A stretch of 64,000 nt of DNA from Heliocidaris erythrogramma. Its lineage: Eukaryota > Echinodermata > Echinoidea > Camarodonta > Echinometridae. Within the stretch, counting starts at the first letter, position 1. Each line of letters starts with the position of its first letter. The stretch lies in contig CM046869.1 of assembly GCA_025617745.1 (NCBI GenBank), forward strand, positions 4,922,244-4,986,243. The letters are read 5' to 3'. This document shows positions 10,831 to 21,914 of this stretch, one piece after another. Under the pieces are notes generated by a model. The model worked only from the letters and a program-made list of their open reading frames with translations, had not been told where the DNA came from and searched no databases. Position numbers and translations under genes: made by a program.

Positions 10831-11418
10831 AGCGAATTTTGAAGGTTTGGCGAAAAAAATTTTTTGTCAAGTTGCTCAAGTGTCTTCTATCCACCCATAT
10901 TATAATTTATAGGAGGCAGGGGGTTGCAGGCTTCACCCGCCTTGTAATGTGTATATCCTTGATCTAGTACATTTAAATGACGACACTATATTAAAAACTA
11001 TAAATAAATGGTACACTGTGAAATTATGACAAGTGTCAAATATTTTTATCGCTCCAGCTTTTCCTCACTCACAAACTGGAAGGCTGATGTTCGGGCAGGA
11101 GTCATCATCTCCCCGGCCCGACAGAGTTATCCCCTCTACGCTACCTTTCCAGTTTGTGTCTTTTGGTGTTCAGTCTGTGATTAATCAATAGGCGGAATGA
11201 TACAGACAAAAATCGGCCTCCACCTCCTATTCAAACTGTAAGATTAAGATGTGAACAGATTTCGATTGTTCAGTTTAGACGAGGTGTAGGACAAGGGTCT
11301 AATTACATTATTTAATGCCATCGCGAAGCCAGTTCCCCCCCCCCCCCCCCCAAAGCAACAGCTACAAAAACTGTCGACAAATTGCGGGTTTTATAGCATT
11401 TTCAACAAATTTTCGAAA

Positions 11419-12266
11419 TTAAAGGAAAAGTCTCTATACCCTGGTAGGGGGAGTTGATTTGAATACAAGCAGAAAATGAGAGAAGCAGGTTAGTACAATG
11501 TTTGAGCAAAATCCTATGATAAATTTAAAGAAAGTTATGAATGTTTGAAGCTGTAATCAAAACAAATTCATGAAATTTCATTTCCTTAATTTTTGATGAA
11601 GGAGTTGTTTCATACAGGTTTTGCATGAAAGCATATAAGCAATGATTATATATCTAAAGTGTAGGCCTATCTATGTTTGAATATTTTCTTTCGAGAAAAT
11701 GGAAATGGGAGAGGAGTTCGCAAGATATATCACAGAGTTGCCAATTTTTTGTATGACTGTTTGATTATACAACTTTAGAAATTCATAAGGAGGCGAGTCG
11801 GCTCAGTCTGTAAAGCGTCTGCCTGTCGAACCAAAGATCGTGGGTTCGAATCCACCCCGGGCGGATGACTGAAGCCTGCGTTGTGTGTTAACGCGCCCCT
11901 CCCTTGTTTCAAAGACGCAGGCTATGTTACAGTGGAAAACACTCCGTCCCTCGGATAGGACGTTAAATGGAGGTCCCGTGTAGAGGACAGTCACCACCTT
12001 TGCACGTTAACAACCCACTGTACTAGCGAATAAGAAAGCCCGGTGTAGTGGTACACCTGCACATCGGGAGGAGAGACCTAAGGGTGACAGTGATTCAGTT
12101 CGCTTTCCCCCTCCTAGGCCCATGTGACGCCAAATACTTATTGGTAATAACTTTCTTATTTCTTAACGGATTTTGCTTAAACATTCATTGATCCGTTTCT
12201 TTATCTATTTTTTGTTTTATTGCTTTTATAAAAAAAATTGTAATCAGGGTGGATTTTCTCCTTTAA
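11419..12266. mobile_element. TTAA element, copy D, interrupted by a SINE
   Basis: TTAA at 11419-11422 and 12263-12266 flanks AGGAAAAGTCTC on the left and, in complement, AGGAGAAAATCCACCC on the right. Internal words (GTTTGAGCAAAATCC near 11501; GGGAGAGGAGTTCGCAAGAT near 11708) match the element at 34560-35110, so they are the same family. A SINE occupies about 11790-12140, which accounts for its greater length. Confidence 0.65.
11790..12140 (+). repeat. tRNA-derived SINE inserted in a TTAA element
   Basis: It has an A-box-like TCGGCTCAGTCTGTAAAGCG near 11798 and a perfect B-box GGTTCGAATCC at 11842. The body contains TCGGATAGGACGTTAAA near 11952 and TGCACGTTAACAACCCACT near 12001. The surrounding sequence matches the uninterrupted copy at 34560, so the SINE arrived later. 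Confidence 0.75.
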
Positions 12267-12321
12267 AGGCCTTTTTTGATTGTGCAATTTCTTGCTTAAT
12301 GGAATTTATGTGTAACCTCTG

Positions 12322-13054
12322 CAGTGGCGTATCTGGGGGGGGGGGGGGCACGTGCCCCGGGCGGCACTTGGAGGGGGCACAAAACGCAAAAAAAGGAAAA
12401 AAGGGGGAAATTAAGAAAGAAATCATAATCCTAAAGGATTATGCACCCCCCCCCCCCCCTATGTGCATTGTAAATGCATTAGAAATACAGTTTTTAAGGA
12501 TTTAATTTTTCTAAAGCTCCGTCGCTTTGCTCCCTCGCATAATTATTTTCTTTCCGGATCTCGTAATTTCGCGCCCACAGTAGCCTATGCAGTTCTTATA
12601 GCTCTTTTTTTAAGGGTTCAAATTTTGCAAAATTAAGATGTAATTGTCGTTGCTTTGCTCCCTATCATGTAAGTTTTAGCTGCCTTTTGCTAAATATTGC
12701 GCCCCCGATAAAGGATAAAGTGCATAAATCAGCTGAAATCTCAATTTTCAGTCGACTATTTCTCAAGGGTTTTCGTTAATTTTGCTCCCAATTTTAGAAC
12801 GGAGTGAATAAAAAAACCTTTTATCAATGTACAAAATTCGAACTTCTCTACTGCTTAATTGCAGTGTTCAGTTGCAAAATTTCCTGGGTAAAATAAGAAA
12901 GAAATTGTGTTTTTAGGGTTAAAAATGCAAAATGAATGCCGTTCGGTCGCTTTGCTCCCTCGCTTGTACAATAACGTAGATAGGTTGGGGCACGGGGGCG
13001 GGGGCGCAACTTCATTACTTGCCCCGGGCGCCATAATCCTTAGATACGCCACTG
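12322..13054. mobile_element. hAT-like non-autonomous element (CAGTGGCGTATCT ends)
   Basis: The left end CAGTGGCGTATCTGG and right end (complement CAGTGGCGTATCTAAGG) are inverted. The flanks AACCTCTG and AACCATAA agree only in the first half, so the 8-bp duplication is decayed. The subterminal GCACGTGCCCCGGGCGGCAC and the TTTGCTCCCTCGC words are shared with 38725-39432. No transposase frame is present. Confidence 0.7.
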
Positions 13055-13226
13055 AACCATAATTCAGAACTGTAATGACGATGAATATACACGTATTTAA
13101 TCTCCTTCTTTGTGGTCTTATCGGAATAGGAATAGCGCCATTTCTATTACCTTTTATATAAGACCATGATGAAGACCGGAGATTAACAATATTCATTCTT
13201 CATGCATATTCACACCGTATTTCCGC

Positions 13227-13330
13227 CATCTCTCATTTATCTCTCCACTTGTGTGTGTGTCTCCCCCTCCATCTCTCTCTCTCTCTCTACTCTTCCTCTC
13301 TCTAATCTTCTCTTTCTCGTTCTCCATCGC
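13227..13330. repeat. CT-rich microsatellite
   Basis: Imperfect CT repeats. Apparent Ser/Leu-rich open frames here are artefacts of the repeat. Confidence 0.8.
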
Positions 13331-13437
13331 CCTCTCTCGTTTCATTCGCTATGTCGACTCGTTCTATATCTCATCTCTCTCATATTTCTACACACTCCGT
13401 TCATTATACACATGGACGTCATTGCCTGGAGGTTTGA

Positions 13438-13470
13438 CACCCCCCCCCCCCACACACACACACACTCACA

Positions 13471-13506
<36 letters not shown>

Positions 13507-13565
13507 ACACCCACACACACACACACACACACCCTCACCCACACACACACACACACACACACACG
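13438..13565. repeat. Poly-C followed by an interrupted CA microsatellite
   Basis: Eleven or more C, then about 115 bp of CA repeats with CCC interruptions. Confidence 0.9.
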
Positions 13566-13757
13566 TTTACATGGCTTTACTTCCGAGGACAACTATTGTT
13601 CCTCTATTGTTACTCGTCCTCGGACAGTCGACGGAATAAAGCACAAATTCATTGTTCGACGTTCGAGGACTATTGTCCGGCTTCCGAGGACCATTGTTGT
13701 CATGGTATTTTTTTTGTTCTCTGTCCGAAAATGTCCTCGGACATAATGCTAAACAAA

Positions 13758-13759
<2 letters not shown>

Positions 13760-13798
<39 letters not shown>
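13760..13798. repeat. CA microsatellite
   Basis: About 19 CA units with one interruption. Confidence 0.9.
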
Positions 13799-13800
<2 letters not shown>

Positions 13801-13979
13801 TTCTTGCTTTCTCCCCCTCTCCTCATCCATTCCTATTTTATTCTATTCTTGTATAAATCTGAAAATCATCGCGAAATCTTGTTTGCTAATTTCATATCGA
13901 TGTGTTATTTTCTTCTTTCAAACTAAGTTGTGATGTTCTTTGCCCCTGTAATTTAATTCAGTGGAACAAACACATAAGC

Positions 13980-14101
13980 TGAGAGGGAGGGAGGGAGGGA
14001 GACAAAATATAAAGAAAAAGAGATAGAAAAAGAGATGGAAAGAGATCGGAGAGAGGGAGGAGAGAAGAAGCAGGGAGAGAGGGAGGAGAGAAGAAGCAGG
14101 G

Positions 14102-14132
<31 letters not shown>

Positions 14133-14162
14133 GAGAGAGAGGGAGAGAGAGAGAGAGAGGAA
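13980..14162. repeat. GA/GGGA-rich microsatellite
   Basis: GGGA repeats give way to GA repeats with interruptions. Open frames of Arg/Glu or Ser/Leu on either strand are repeat artefacts. Confidence 0.9.
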
Positions 14163-14333
14163 GACAAATATAAAGAACAAGGCATTAGCGATAATGTGTC
14201 TCGCCCACATGCGATAACTAGAAATATCGTGATCTCTGTTGCCACGCAACAGGTCCCCCAAGTGCATAAATCTGCATAAGTTATGCTTGCATATATCTTC
14301 ATTACTAATGTTTGGAAAGTGACGTTTACAGAG

Positions 14334-14935
14334 TTATGTCATAAGAGAGTCTTGCAGGTAAACTTTAACGTACGACCTTTGACCTTATCATGTGACCTCC
14401 AACGGCACCATAACATGCAGGTCCCCTCAGTGCATCTACAACCCAAGTTTGGTTGAAAAGTGAGTGACGGTTGCAAAGTTATCTGTCATAAGAGAGTCTT
14501 GCAGGTAAACTTTAACGTACGACCTCAAATGACCTTTGACCCTATCATGTGACCTCCAACGGCAACATAACGTCAAGGTACCCTCAGTGCAAATATGACC
14601 CAAGTTAGGTTGTAATCCAAGCAACTGATGTGAAGTTATTTCACAAAAGAGAGTCTTGCAGGTAAACTTTAACATATGAAAAGAGAGTCTTGCAGGTAAA
14701 CTTTAACATATGAAAAGAGAGTCTTGCAGGTAAACTTTAACATATGACCTCAAATGACCTTTGACATCATCATGTGACCTCCGACAACACAATAACATGG
14801 AGATGCCCCTAGTGCTTCTATCACCCAAGTGTGGCTGCCAATGCAGTAACAGTTGCCAAGTAATGCATCATAAGAGAGTCTTGCAGGTAAACTTTAACGT
14901 TTGTGACGGACGGACGGACGGACGACGGACGGACG
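14334..14935. repeat. Tandem array with DR1-like words, GACG tail
   Basis: About four diverged units of ~150 bp share the words AGAGAGTCTTGCAGGTAAAC and ACTTTAAC, then GACCTTTGAC, then ATCATGTGACCTCC. TGACCTTTGACCC is perfect at 14530, with near matches at 14373 and 14755. A 34-bp sub-unit is repeated three times at about 14645-14745. The array ends in a GACG tandem tract at 14906-14932. It may be the 3' part of a larger mobile element. Confidence 0.8.
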
Positions 14936-14984
14936 CCATTTGGATCCCTTAGTCTCGCCTTCACCTCCGGTGGGCGAGACAAAA

Positions 14985-15090
14985 ATGGAAAGAGAAAGAG
15001 AGAGGGGAGAGAAGGGCGGAGAGAGGCGAGAGAAGGGGCGGGAGAGGGCCGGGGAGGGGGAGAGGGCCGGGGAGGGGGGAGGCTGGGGAG
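14985..15090. repeat. GA/GGGGA-rich low-complexity tract
   Basis: Purine-rich repeats (GAGAGGGG, GCCGGGGAGGGGGA). Frames rich in Gly/Arg/Glu or Pro/Ser are artefacts. Confidence 0.85.
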
Positions 15091-15109
15091 ATAACGGGGT
15101 TTTTTCAAT

Positions 15110-16451
15110 CAGTAAAACAAAAGAACTTCAAGGAAATCATATTTTTCTTGATATTGTATAATCTAACTGATACATTTATATACAATAAATAAATTCATAT
15201 TCAAAGAGCCACCACAATAATGTCAACTAGAAATATGGATAAATTCAAATCGTAATCGCTATAGTTAAAGATGATGTCGAACATATCTTTCCAAAATACT
15301 ATCTGTATTTTTAAAGATAAATGTAATATAATTCATATATGAATGCAATGAACGTTTTGATCTATAATGACCTTCCTTTTTTTAATTACTAAGTATGAGA
15401 AAATTAACGCTTTAATCATATCAAATACTGATTTGTGACATGCGGAATGACATGCCTCTTGCCCAATCCAAAATGTTTTCCAATTTTTCGCACTATCGGC
15501 CAACATATTGTCCCCTCCCCCCCCCCCCCCCAAAAAAAAAAGAAGCCCCAAGCCATGAAAACTATAACGTTCTAACATTATGTAACATTATATTGGCGTT
15601 GGGGAAACTGGTAATGCGTAGTACTCACAGTTATTCTACATTCAAAGGTGTCGGTAATATAACAATAATAACCTAAAAATCATCAACATATCTCGAGTTA
15701 TACAATAACATCATTTCCACACTTCTAATATTAATATATTTCGAAAATCATTCACTAAATTTGCACCGTCTGTTACATTGACCCAATAGGCCTGGCCTCT
15801 GCGATAAAATTGGCATGTATAATTTCCACCTTCAACATTATTTTCTAAACATAAATGGTTAACATGATACGACTTGTCATAAAGACACAATAGTTTAAAC
15901 ACACTTACTGCGTCACCAGTACATGGAATTAACATTTAACTTTACCGAATATAAGGTTTGCGAAAATGCTTTTATAATGTTGAATTATATTTCTTTCTTT
16001 CGTTCATTCCTCGGCGTTCGTAATGAAAGTTTGCTTTTAGTCCGAGATAATTTCATATTCTTGATAAAGCTTTCCTGCTTTCCATGATCTGAAGCCCTGT
16101 TCATGTCTACTGGAGACTATGTACCATTTTGATTTCCATGATTTTCCTTTGCTTTCAGATATACATGTAGTGGTGACGTTGCCGACGCTGTTATGAAATT
16201 CGTGCCAATCGTGTCTGTTCACGGTCCGAAAAGCAATGTCACCCAAAACCGTCAAGAAATCTTCTTGATGACAAATTTGATGTCAGGCGTCTCTTAGTTC
16301 CTGGTTGGTTCAACAACATCATCTTGACTGAAGTATTACAGAAACCCTTTTTAAATCTGAAATTGATCATTTTTACAATAATAGTATCTTTACTCCAAAG
16401 CAGAGAAATGTTTGTATTTTTTGTAAATTGTAATCAGTTTTTAGCTTTAGG
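15110..16451 (-). other. 3' flank or 3' UTR of the minus-strand exon
   Basis: This is AT-rich DNA directly downstream, in minus-strand sense, of the stop codon at 16452-16454. No canonical AATAAA was noticed near the stop on the minus strand. ATTAAA variants occur near 15412 and 15379. A poly-C/poly-A tract lies at 15517-15541. The UTR end cannot be fixed from the sequence alone. Confidence 0.35.
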
Positions 16452-17261
16452 CTAAAAGAATCGGACGTTCTCGTCACCTTCGTTCGGAACAGGCAAGCGA
16501 TATGCTGGCAAAGAGATTTTCCTGGCTTTACTTCTATCCTCAGTTTTCATTAGAAAGCCTTTCCTCGGTTTACTCGAGCTTAGGTCATTAACTACATCGT
16601 CCACAAAACGAACTCGATGTTGATGTCCGTTTGTGGGACTGTCTGGTTTGATGGTATTGTTGTTATGGTGTCTCATTCCACCTATCTGCTGTGACGTCGG
16701 ACCCGTGTGTACCGTGCATCGTCTTCCATTTGGTCGTCGACTGGACATCATCGGATACGGTGATGACATGCGTTCTGTCTCGCTGCTGTTGTCGTGACTG
16801 CTACTGCTCTCGTCGTGATGCGAATCATCGCTCGACTTAGCTCCATTGCTGCGGTCATCTTCCGACATGGACATTGATATCCCTCGGGTGTCGTGTAAAC
16901 TACTGATTAGTTTTTCATTGGCTTTATTCAGTGCATTGATTTGTTTCTCCTGCTTCATAACTTGGCGTTCCAGCTCGCGGATGCGACGATCCTTATCGCC
17001 AAGCTTCGAGACGATCTCCTGTCTCTCTCGCTTCAAACATCCTTCAAAGTACATAAGATCTGAGATCAGATCGGTAAACTGTGTGTCCTTCTCGTGTGCC
17101 TGCGACATGACTTTGTCTTCGCTCTCTTCGAGCTTGAGTTTCCAGCCTGCTAAGAGTTGTCTAGTGCGTGTCTTCTGAAGGTCCATCTGATGACCCATCT
17201 CGCCCAGAGTATGCTGTGCCGACGCCAGCTTCTCGCGGAGTAGCTTTACCTCGTTTTCCAA
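16452..17261 (-). CDS. Terminal exon: coiled-coil protein, RasGAP SynGAP/DAB2IP-like C-terminus
   Basis: A 269-codon exon ends in TAG (16452-16454) and begins after a strong acceptor, so the upstream part of the gene is missing from this call. Residues 1 to about 125 are heptad-rich coiled coil. The stretch K-L-E-E-S-E-D-K (43-50), E-K-D-T-Q-F (57-62), L-I-S-D-L-M (65-70), then K-Q-I-N-A-L-N-K-A-N-E-K-L (106-118) matches, in order and spacing apart from about 7 extra residues, the pattern I know from the C-terminal coiled coil of SynGAP/DAB2IP/RASAL2 RasGAPs. These act on Ras/Rap at membranes; the GAP domain is not seen here. Residues 128-175 are rich in Ser, Asp and His. R-V-R-F at 216-219 fits a PP1-docking RVxF motif. 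R-K-I-S at 247-250 resembles a basophilic kinase site. The exon call is firm. The family call is moderate; another coiled-coil protein is possible. Confidence 0.82.
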   Translation of the reverse strand: MENEVKLLREKLASAQHTLGEMGHQMDLQKTRTRQLLAGWKLKLEESEDKVMSQAHEKDTQFTDLISDLMYFEGCLKRERQEIVSKLGDKDRRIRELERQVMKQEKQINALNKANEKLISSLHDTRGISMSMSEDDRSNGAKSSDDSHHDESSSSHDNSSETERMSSPYPMMSSRRPNGRRCTVHTGPTSQQIGGMRHHNNNTIKPDSPTNGHQHRVRFVDDVVNDLSSSKPRKGFLMKTEDRSKARKISLPAYRLPVPNEGDENVRFF

Positions 17262-17295
17262 CTGTAGAAGGGGGAGTAACAAAAGAGAGACAATG
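17262..17295 (-). promoter_or_regulatory. Splice acceptor of the terminal exon
   Basis: Read on the minus strand, a pyrimidine tract (CTCTCTTTTGTTACTCCCCC) leads to TTCTACAG and then the exon start TTGGAAAACGAG. A possible branch point TTAAC lies about 30 nt upstream. The reading frame enters the exon at a codon boundary (phase 0), which is the simplest reading. Confidence 0.85.
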
Positions 17296-18098
17296 TTAAC
17301 AAAATACATATTAAAATGGATTAAACTGAGTTGCAACCTATTTAAAAGAAACTCACTAGAATAGGAATCCTTCTAACTGAAATCTCTCCTTTCCCCCTTT
17401 ACAAAGAGGACTTGGTACAGCTTTCATAAGAAAGAAACAGCCTTAATAATAATCTATGAAGACCCAGTTGTACTTTTCAGACTCAGCTTAATAGAAGGTG
17501 TAAATCTTATATAGGGAGTCCTCACAGAACCTACGGTCTTAAGAGAAGAAATGAAGTTTCTTACAACTATGGTAGTCTGACAACAAAGATTTCGTCGAAC
17601 TTCTGTCAGCTGTTTAGCAAATATACTTTTTCAGTCAGCGAGCAAACTTGAAAAGAGGGTACTGCTGGGTAGTTGATAAAAAAGAAGGAAACACAAAGGT
17701 AAGCATGTTTCTTTAAAGAAACATGTATACAGCCTCTAGATATGCAAACAACTGTATTCCAGGAGGAATGCATACCCTGTGGACTTTTAAACATCAAAGT
17801 TAATGAAGTTGCTTTATGCCATCGTTCCCTACCTAATTATTACAACCCAGAATTTCGTTTAGAATCCCACTGGAGATAAACTAAACAACTTCCATAGTCT
17901 CATCAACTGTAATCGTTGTATTCTTTTGAATGAAAATGTATTTTCGTGTTCAGTCTAAAAAAGTTTGACGATTAAAACAATCAAACAAGGTAGAGATCCA
18001 CCTTTGATAAAATGATGAAGGGCTGTTCAGAATTGTCCGGTAACGATAACAACTAGATTTGTCATTATAGGCACACTTTAGAGGCTGCTCTGGTAATA
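17296..18098 (-). other. Probable intron, no recognised feature
   Basis: AT-rich sequence upstream of the acceptor on the minus strand. I find no second exon with convincing splice signals here. The intron probably continues far to the right. Confidence 0.4.
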
Positions 18099-18997
18099 TT
18101 AAAGGAGAATTACGCTCAAAAATAAAGACGATAGTGTTCAAAGGTGTTATTTATTCTTACTTGTTAGACTATATGGCTTCGCGTCAAAATATACGAGATC
18201 GATACGAATCAAGATTTTCTGAGCAAAATTTATCATCTGCTAGCAATATGTATCGTCTGCTAGCAGCACACGGGGGCTGCCATTTTGTTTATGTGTACAA
18301 GAAGATTTTCTTAATCCAAATGCTCAATTGCCTTTTTCAAAATTAAAAACCCATTTGAGATTAAAAATATAGAATAGATATGTCAATTTATTTTTAAACT
18401 GAAGATTTCCTTATATATTTCTGTTGAAAATGGATATTCGCTTAATAGAAATCTATTTTCTCGATACTGGACGTATGGGATGGAGCAAATTAATTCAAAT
18501 TTTATGGATGCTTCTTCCCTGAGCATCTATAGCGGCAAACTATGCATTCACCTGCTTTCGGATAATGGACTTGAAAAGTCAGAATGCATGCTGCATATAT
18601 TATGTTCTGCTCTGTTTGGCAAACCCAAGAAAATAGATTATAAAAATAGATTTAAAAGTATCATTATAAAGATTTAATTTTTATAATACATGTAAACACC
18701 CACTTTATATTTTCCGTCACATATGGGATTTTAGGTAATGAAGAAAATCAATTTAGGATTTGGATTCAAAATATCTTCCTGACTGGAACATTTCTCAATG
18801 GTTCATGTACAACTCCAAATCAGCAAGAAAATTGCAGCCCACATGTAAATGAGTAGGAGACGATACCGGGTGTTGGAATATCTTTATTTATACCCTTTTC
18901 TGATATCTTATTAGAAAATGATTTAGGCCAATAAGTAGGAATATATTACACCTTCCAATATAAGTAAATTTGTAATCAGGGCTTAATTCTCCTTTAA
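18099..18997. mobile_element. Kolobok-like TTAA MITE, copy B
   Basis: TTAA at 18099-18102 and 18994-18997 flanks AGGAGAATTA and its complement. The sequence matches copy A (7636-8545) almost throughout, with scattered substitutions and a few short indels (for example near 18635). It lies in the probable intron of the minus-strand gene. Confidence 0.85.
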
Positions 18998-19116
18998 TAA
19001 ACACCACATACTCACACGTACACTTTAAATGAAAATCTAGTTATCCTTGTCGAACAAATATAACCAGTGGATCTATTCGCTGAAATGAATGAAGTTTCAA
19101 ATGCTAATCTTCCGCT

Positions 19117-19165
19117 GAGAGCTAGACGGGCGTTAACTCATATCCATTAACACAGAATTAATGAC
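19117..19165. repeat. Decayed copy of a short hairpin repeat
   Basis: GAGAGCTAGACGGGCGTTAA at 19117 differs by about two bases from the left arm of the hairpins at 36685 and 55792. The loop (CATATCCATTAAC) is also similar. The right arm is degraded. Confidence 0.5.
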
Positions 19166-19259
19166 CTTTTCTCTTCCTTCCTGGACACATCCTTCTTTGT
19201 TTGACTTCAATCTCTCACGATATTTTCATATAATATAGAACAATCATTTTTTATTATTT

Positions 19260-19436
19260 GAGTCATGCATAATCCTTTCGATAATTTGTTATAAATGTTC
19301 TAATCTTTTGTACAGCTTTAATTGTAATTTCATGTACAGTTTTTTATGTTACCGGGGCTCTGTTGTAGACCAGTTTTTGTCATGTACTGAACAGACTAAC
19401 CTGAATAAAGATGCGAAATAAATAAAATATATTATA
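19260..19436 (+). repeat. Possible LINE 3' end with polyadenylation signals
   Basis: The segment ends ACCTGAATAAAGATGCG followed by AATAAATAAA (AATAAA at 19404-19409 and again near 19417). This layout is common at LINE 3' ends, but a host 3' UTR cannot be excluded. No coding remnant is visible upstream. Confidence 0.35.
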
Positions 19437-19439
19437 GTT

Positions 19440-20970
19440 TCAATCACTCGACTGGAACGTGTCGTTCATTGGATGAAAGATGAAAACAATTTTATGCCCT
19501 CCCTATTTCAACTTTTTAAATTAGAGTTTTATTACTATTGCACACCTTTTCTGCTTGAAAAAATGGCTGGCTCTTATCAAGTAGGATGACATAGAGAAGT
19601 TGTATTCCAGCTCAAATGAACAACATTTTGTTGACGTAATAAATTTTTTACGAGTGCCATCTTTCTCTCATCCACCCCTATAGATCTGAAGTTCAGATTG
19701 ATCAGTAGGATTTAGATTGTCACGAGCAACCATAAATCAACTTTTCAGAGACAAATTTGACAGGTTTTTTTTGCATGGTTACACATTATTTATCTCAATT
19801 TGCACGCATAGTTAGAAATCTAATCTATCAGATGGAATTCGAGAAGACAAAAGTGTATAATAGAAGGGGCTGCATTCCATGACATACATGACCAACTCCC
19901 ATTCTCTGTGATTGGTACTTATAGCACTTCCCTGTTAGAGGCCTGTAACCGATAAACTCTAACTTTACTTTTGATTAAAGGTTGGCCTATAATGCCTATG
20001 ATTCCAAGTGGAAGGACCTCTTTGACGACCGGACCTGCGAACACCTCGACAAGTAAAATTGAAAATAAAAATAATAAAAAGAAGTACAGAAACCCGCACG
20101 TAGATGGCGTCAATATCGTACGCCAAAGATCCGAAACAACAACATCAACAACTAATACTATGATTCGTGTGCTTTAACGAAATAACCATCAAATTAAAGT
20201 GGGATGATCAACATAAACAAACAAGTAGAGCCTCATTTCTCTAAAAATGATATCTGTGAGAAATATGGATTATTTGTCACCAATGATTGTCTGGCCGAAA
20301 TGTACTCAGAACACAAAGAAATACAAAAGGGTTGAATATTTCTAAATACAATGTACAAGTATGTTTTAAGCGGTTTTCAAAAAGATTTGATATGAATAGT
20401 TCAATTACTTTTATTTCATTTTAATCAAAACAGTGAAATATTAAGGCCTACATCACTTTTAACCATAAATGTAGCTATCGTCATCTTTATCTGTCAAGAG
20501 GCCTCAAAATGTTTGTGGACGGAAATTTATTTAAGTAAAGTTTGAGCAGCTCACTGTTTGCAGGAGAAAAATATTCAATACACAACATTCCTATGTTCTA
20601 TAGGGATTACGACCCGACAGGAAATGGCTGAAAATACCATAAATTTCCATGACTTTTCTTGAAAGCACAATAAAGGCGGAACAAATCCACGAACAATTCT
20701 CGAAGTCTCGGCTTTGATCTCAAAGAACTAAACAGCCATTTTCCGTTTCCAACAAATCTATTATATGATTGTGTGTGAATGTAATTGAATATAAAGATCG
20801 GAGCTTTGAGGTGGAAACGGGATGTCAAATCTTGATGATTTGCACCGCTGATATATCTAGGTCTATTGTCGAGTTACACGTCGTGGGTTGAGAGAAAGGT
20901 GAACCACCAGGGTTCACAGCTCAGCTCTGACAAGAATTGGAACACTCTTAGAAGAAAAAAATCTGGAAAG
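19440..20970. other. No recognisable gene or repeat
   Basis: Unique-looking AT-rich DNA. The short open frames here (19919-20177, 20607-20828) carry no domain. Confidence 0.45.
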
Positions 20971-20974
20971 GTGC

Positions 20975-21914
20975 TTAAAGTAGATATTCAAAGAAAATCA
21001 CAAATATGGCAATTAATGTATCACTAGAAACTGGGAAGCTTACAGATGGCAATCTTATAAGTTTTATGTCAACTGCGTATCTGGTGATTATAAAAACAAC
21101 ACAAATAAAAGCTCTTCTCAGCATCTGGAATATCCGATGATTCGCCAGAAATATAGCGATGTTTTGATGTCGTCACACTCGGGATCGATCCTGCTTAAGC
21201 AGACGACGTCCTATAATGAATGAACGTAATTGCAATGCAATTATTTATCAAATTATAAAGAGTTTGGTGTATTTAAACATGACCTTATTTCACACCATTA
21301 TAAAGGGAAAGTGAAACTGATTCTTATAGCTAAAACCGTTTGATTGTAAATACATAGGAGAAGGGTCAATGATCAATGAAATAAACCCCACTTTCAAATT
21401 GAAAAGCCCTCCGAATAATAGCAGGATGGTATTCGTTCCCTCTTGAAACGCCGAACATGCCCCGGTGCAAACAGCTGAAAATACAATGGCGTCTTATTTT
21501 GTTTACAAGTGACTGATTCCTTTATTTTTTTAACGCTGCATTTTTCATCAAAATAATACCATACACGAAGTTAAGAGTGAGGCAACAGACTAACATTAAG
21601 ACTGACGCTAGTGAAGGAAGAGAAATAAGTGAAGAGGAGATGACAAAATAGGCTCTGAAAAATGTGTAAGATGTTATGGGACATCGTCTGCTTAGACAGG
21701 ACTGGTCCAGGGTGTGTCGTCACATATCTCAGCAGCGTTCGAGGAGCTCTTCAGCTGCTATATCGGGGGCTGTATTTTACCGTTTTATAATTGATAATAA
21801 TCATTACTTCAAATGTTTCCAAGCGTTGAATTTGGATAACCTTGTTTAATTTATGCCATCTATGCAATAATAAGTATTAAGCCAATATTTAAAATCATCA
21901 ACGTTCTACTTTAA
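20975..21914 (+). mobile_element. TTAA element with long degenerate inverted ends, copy 1
   Basis: TTAA at 20975-20978 and 21911-21914 flanks AGTAGATATTC and, in complement, AGTAGAACGTT. About 190 bp inside each end lies an inverted pair of ~47-bp motifs (21168-21214 and 21676-21722) sharing TGTCGTCACAC and CTTAAGCAGACGA-type words. The outer ~190 bp on each side are also weakly inverted. A second copy lies inverted at 39889-40838. No transposase is present. Confidence 0.75.

Noticed and set aside
13202-13856. Long open frames rich in Thr/His/Ser across the CA and CT microsatellites
   Set aside because: They are produced by dinucleotide repeats; open in several frames and without any domain.
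16846-17178. Open frame on the plus strand opposite the coiled-coil exon
   Set aside because: Antisense shadow of the real minus-strand exon; no domain.
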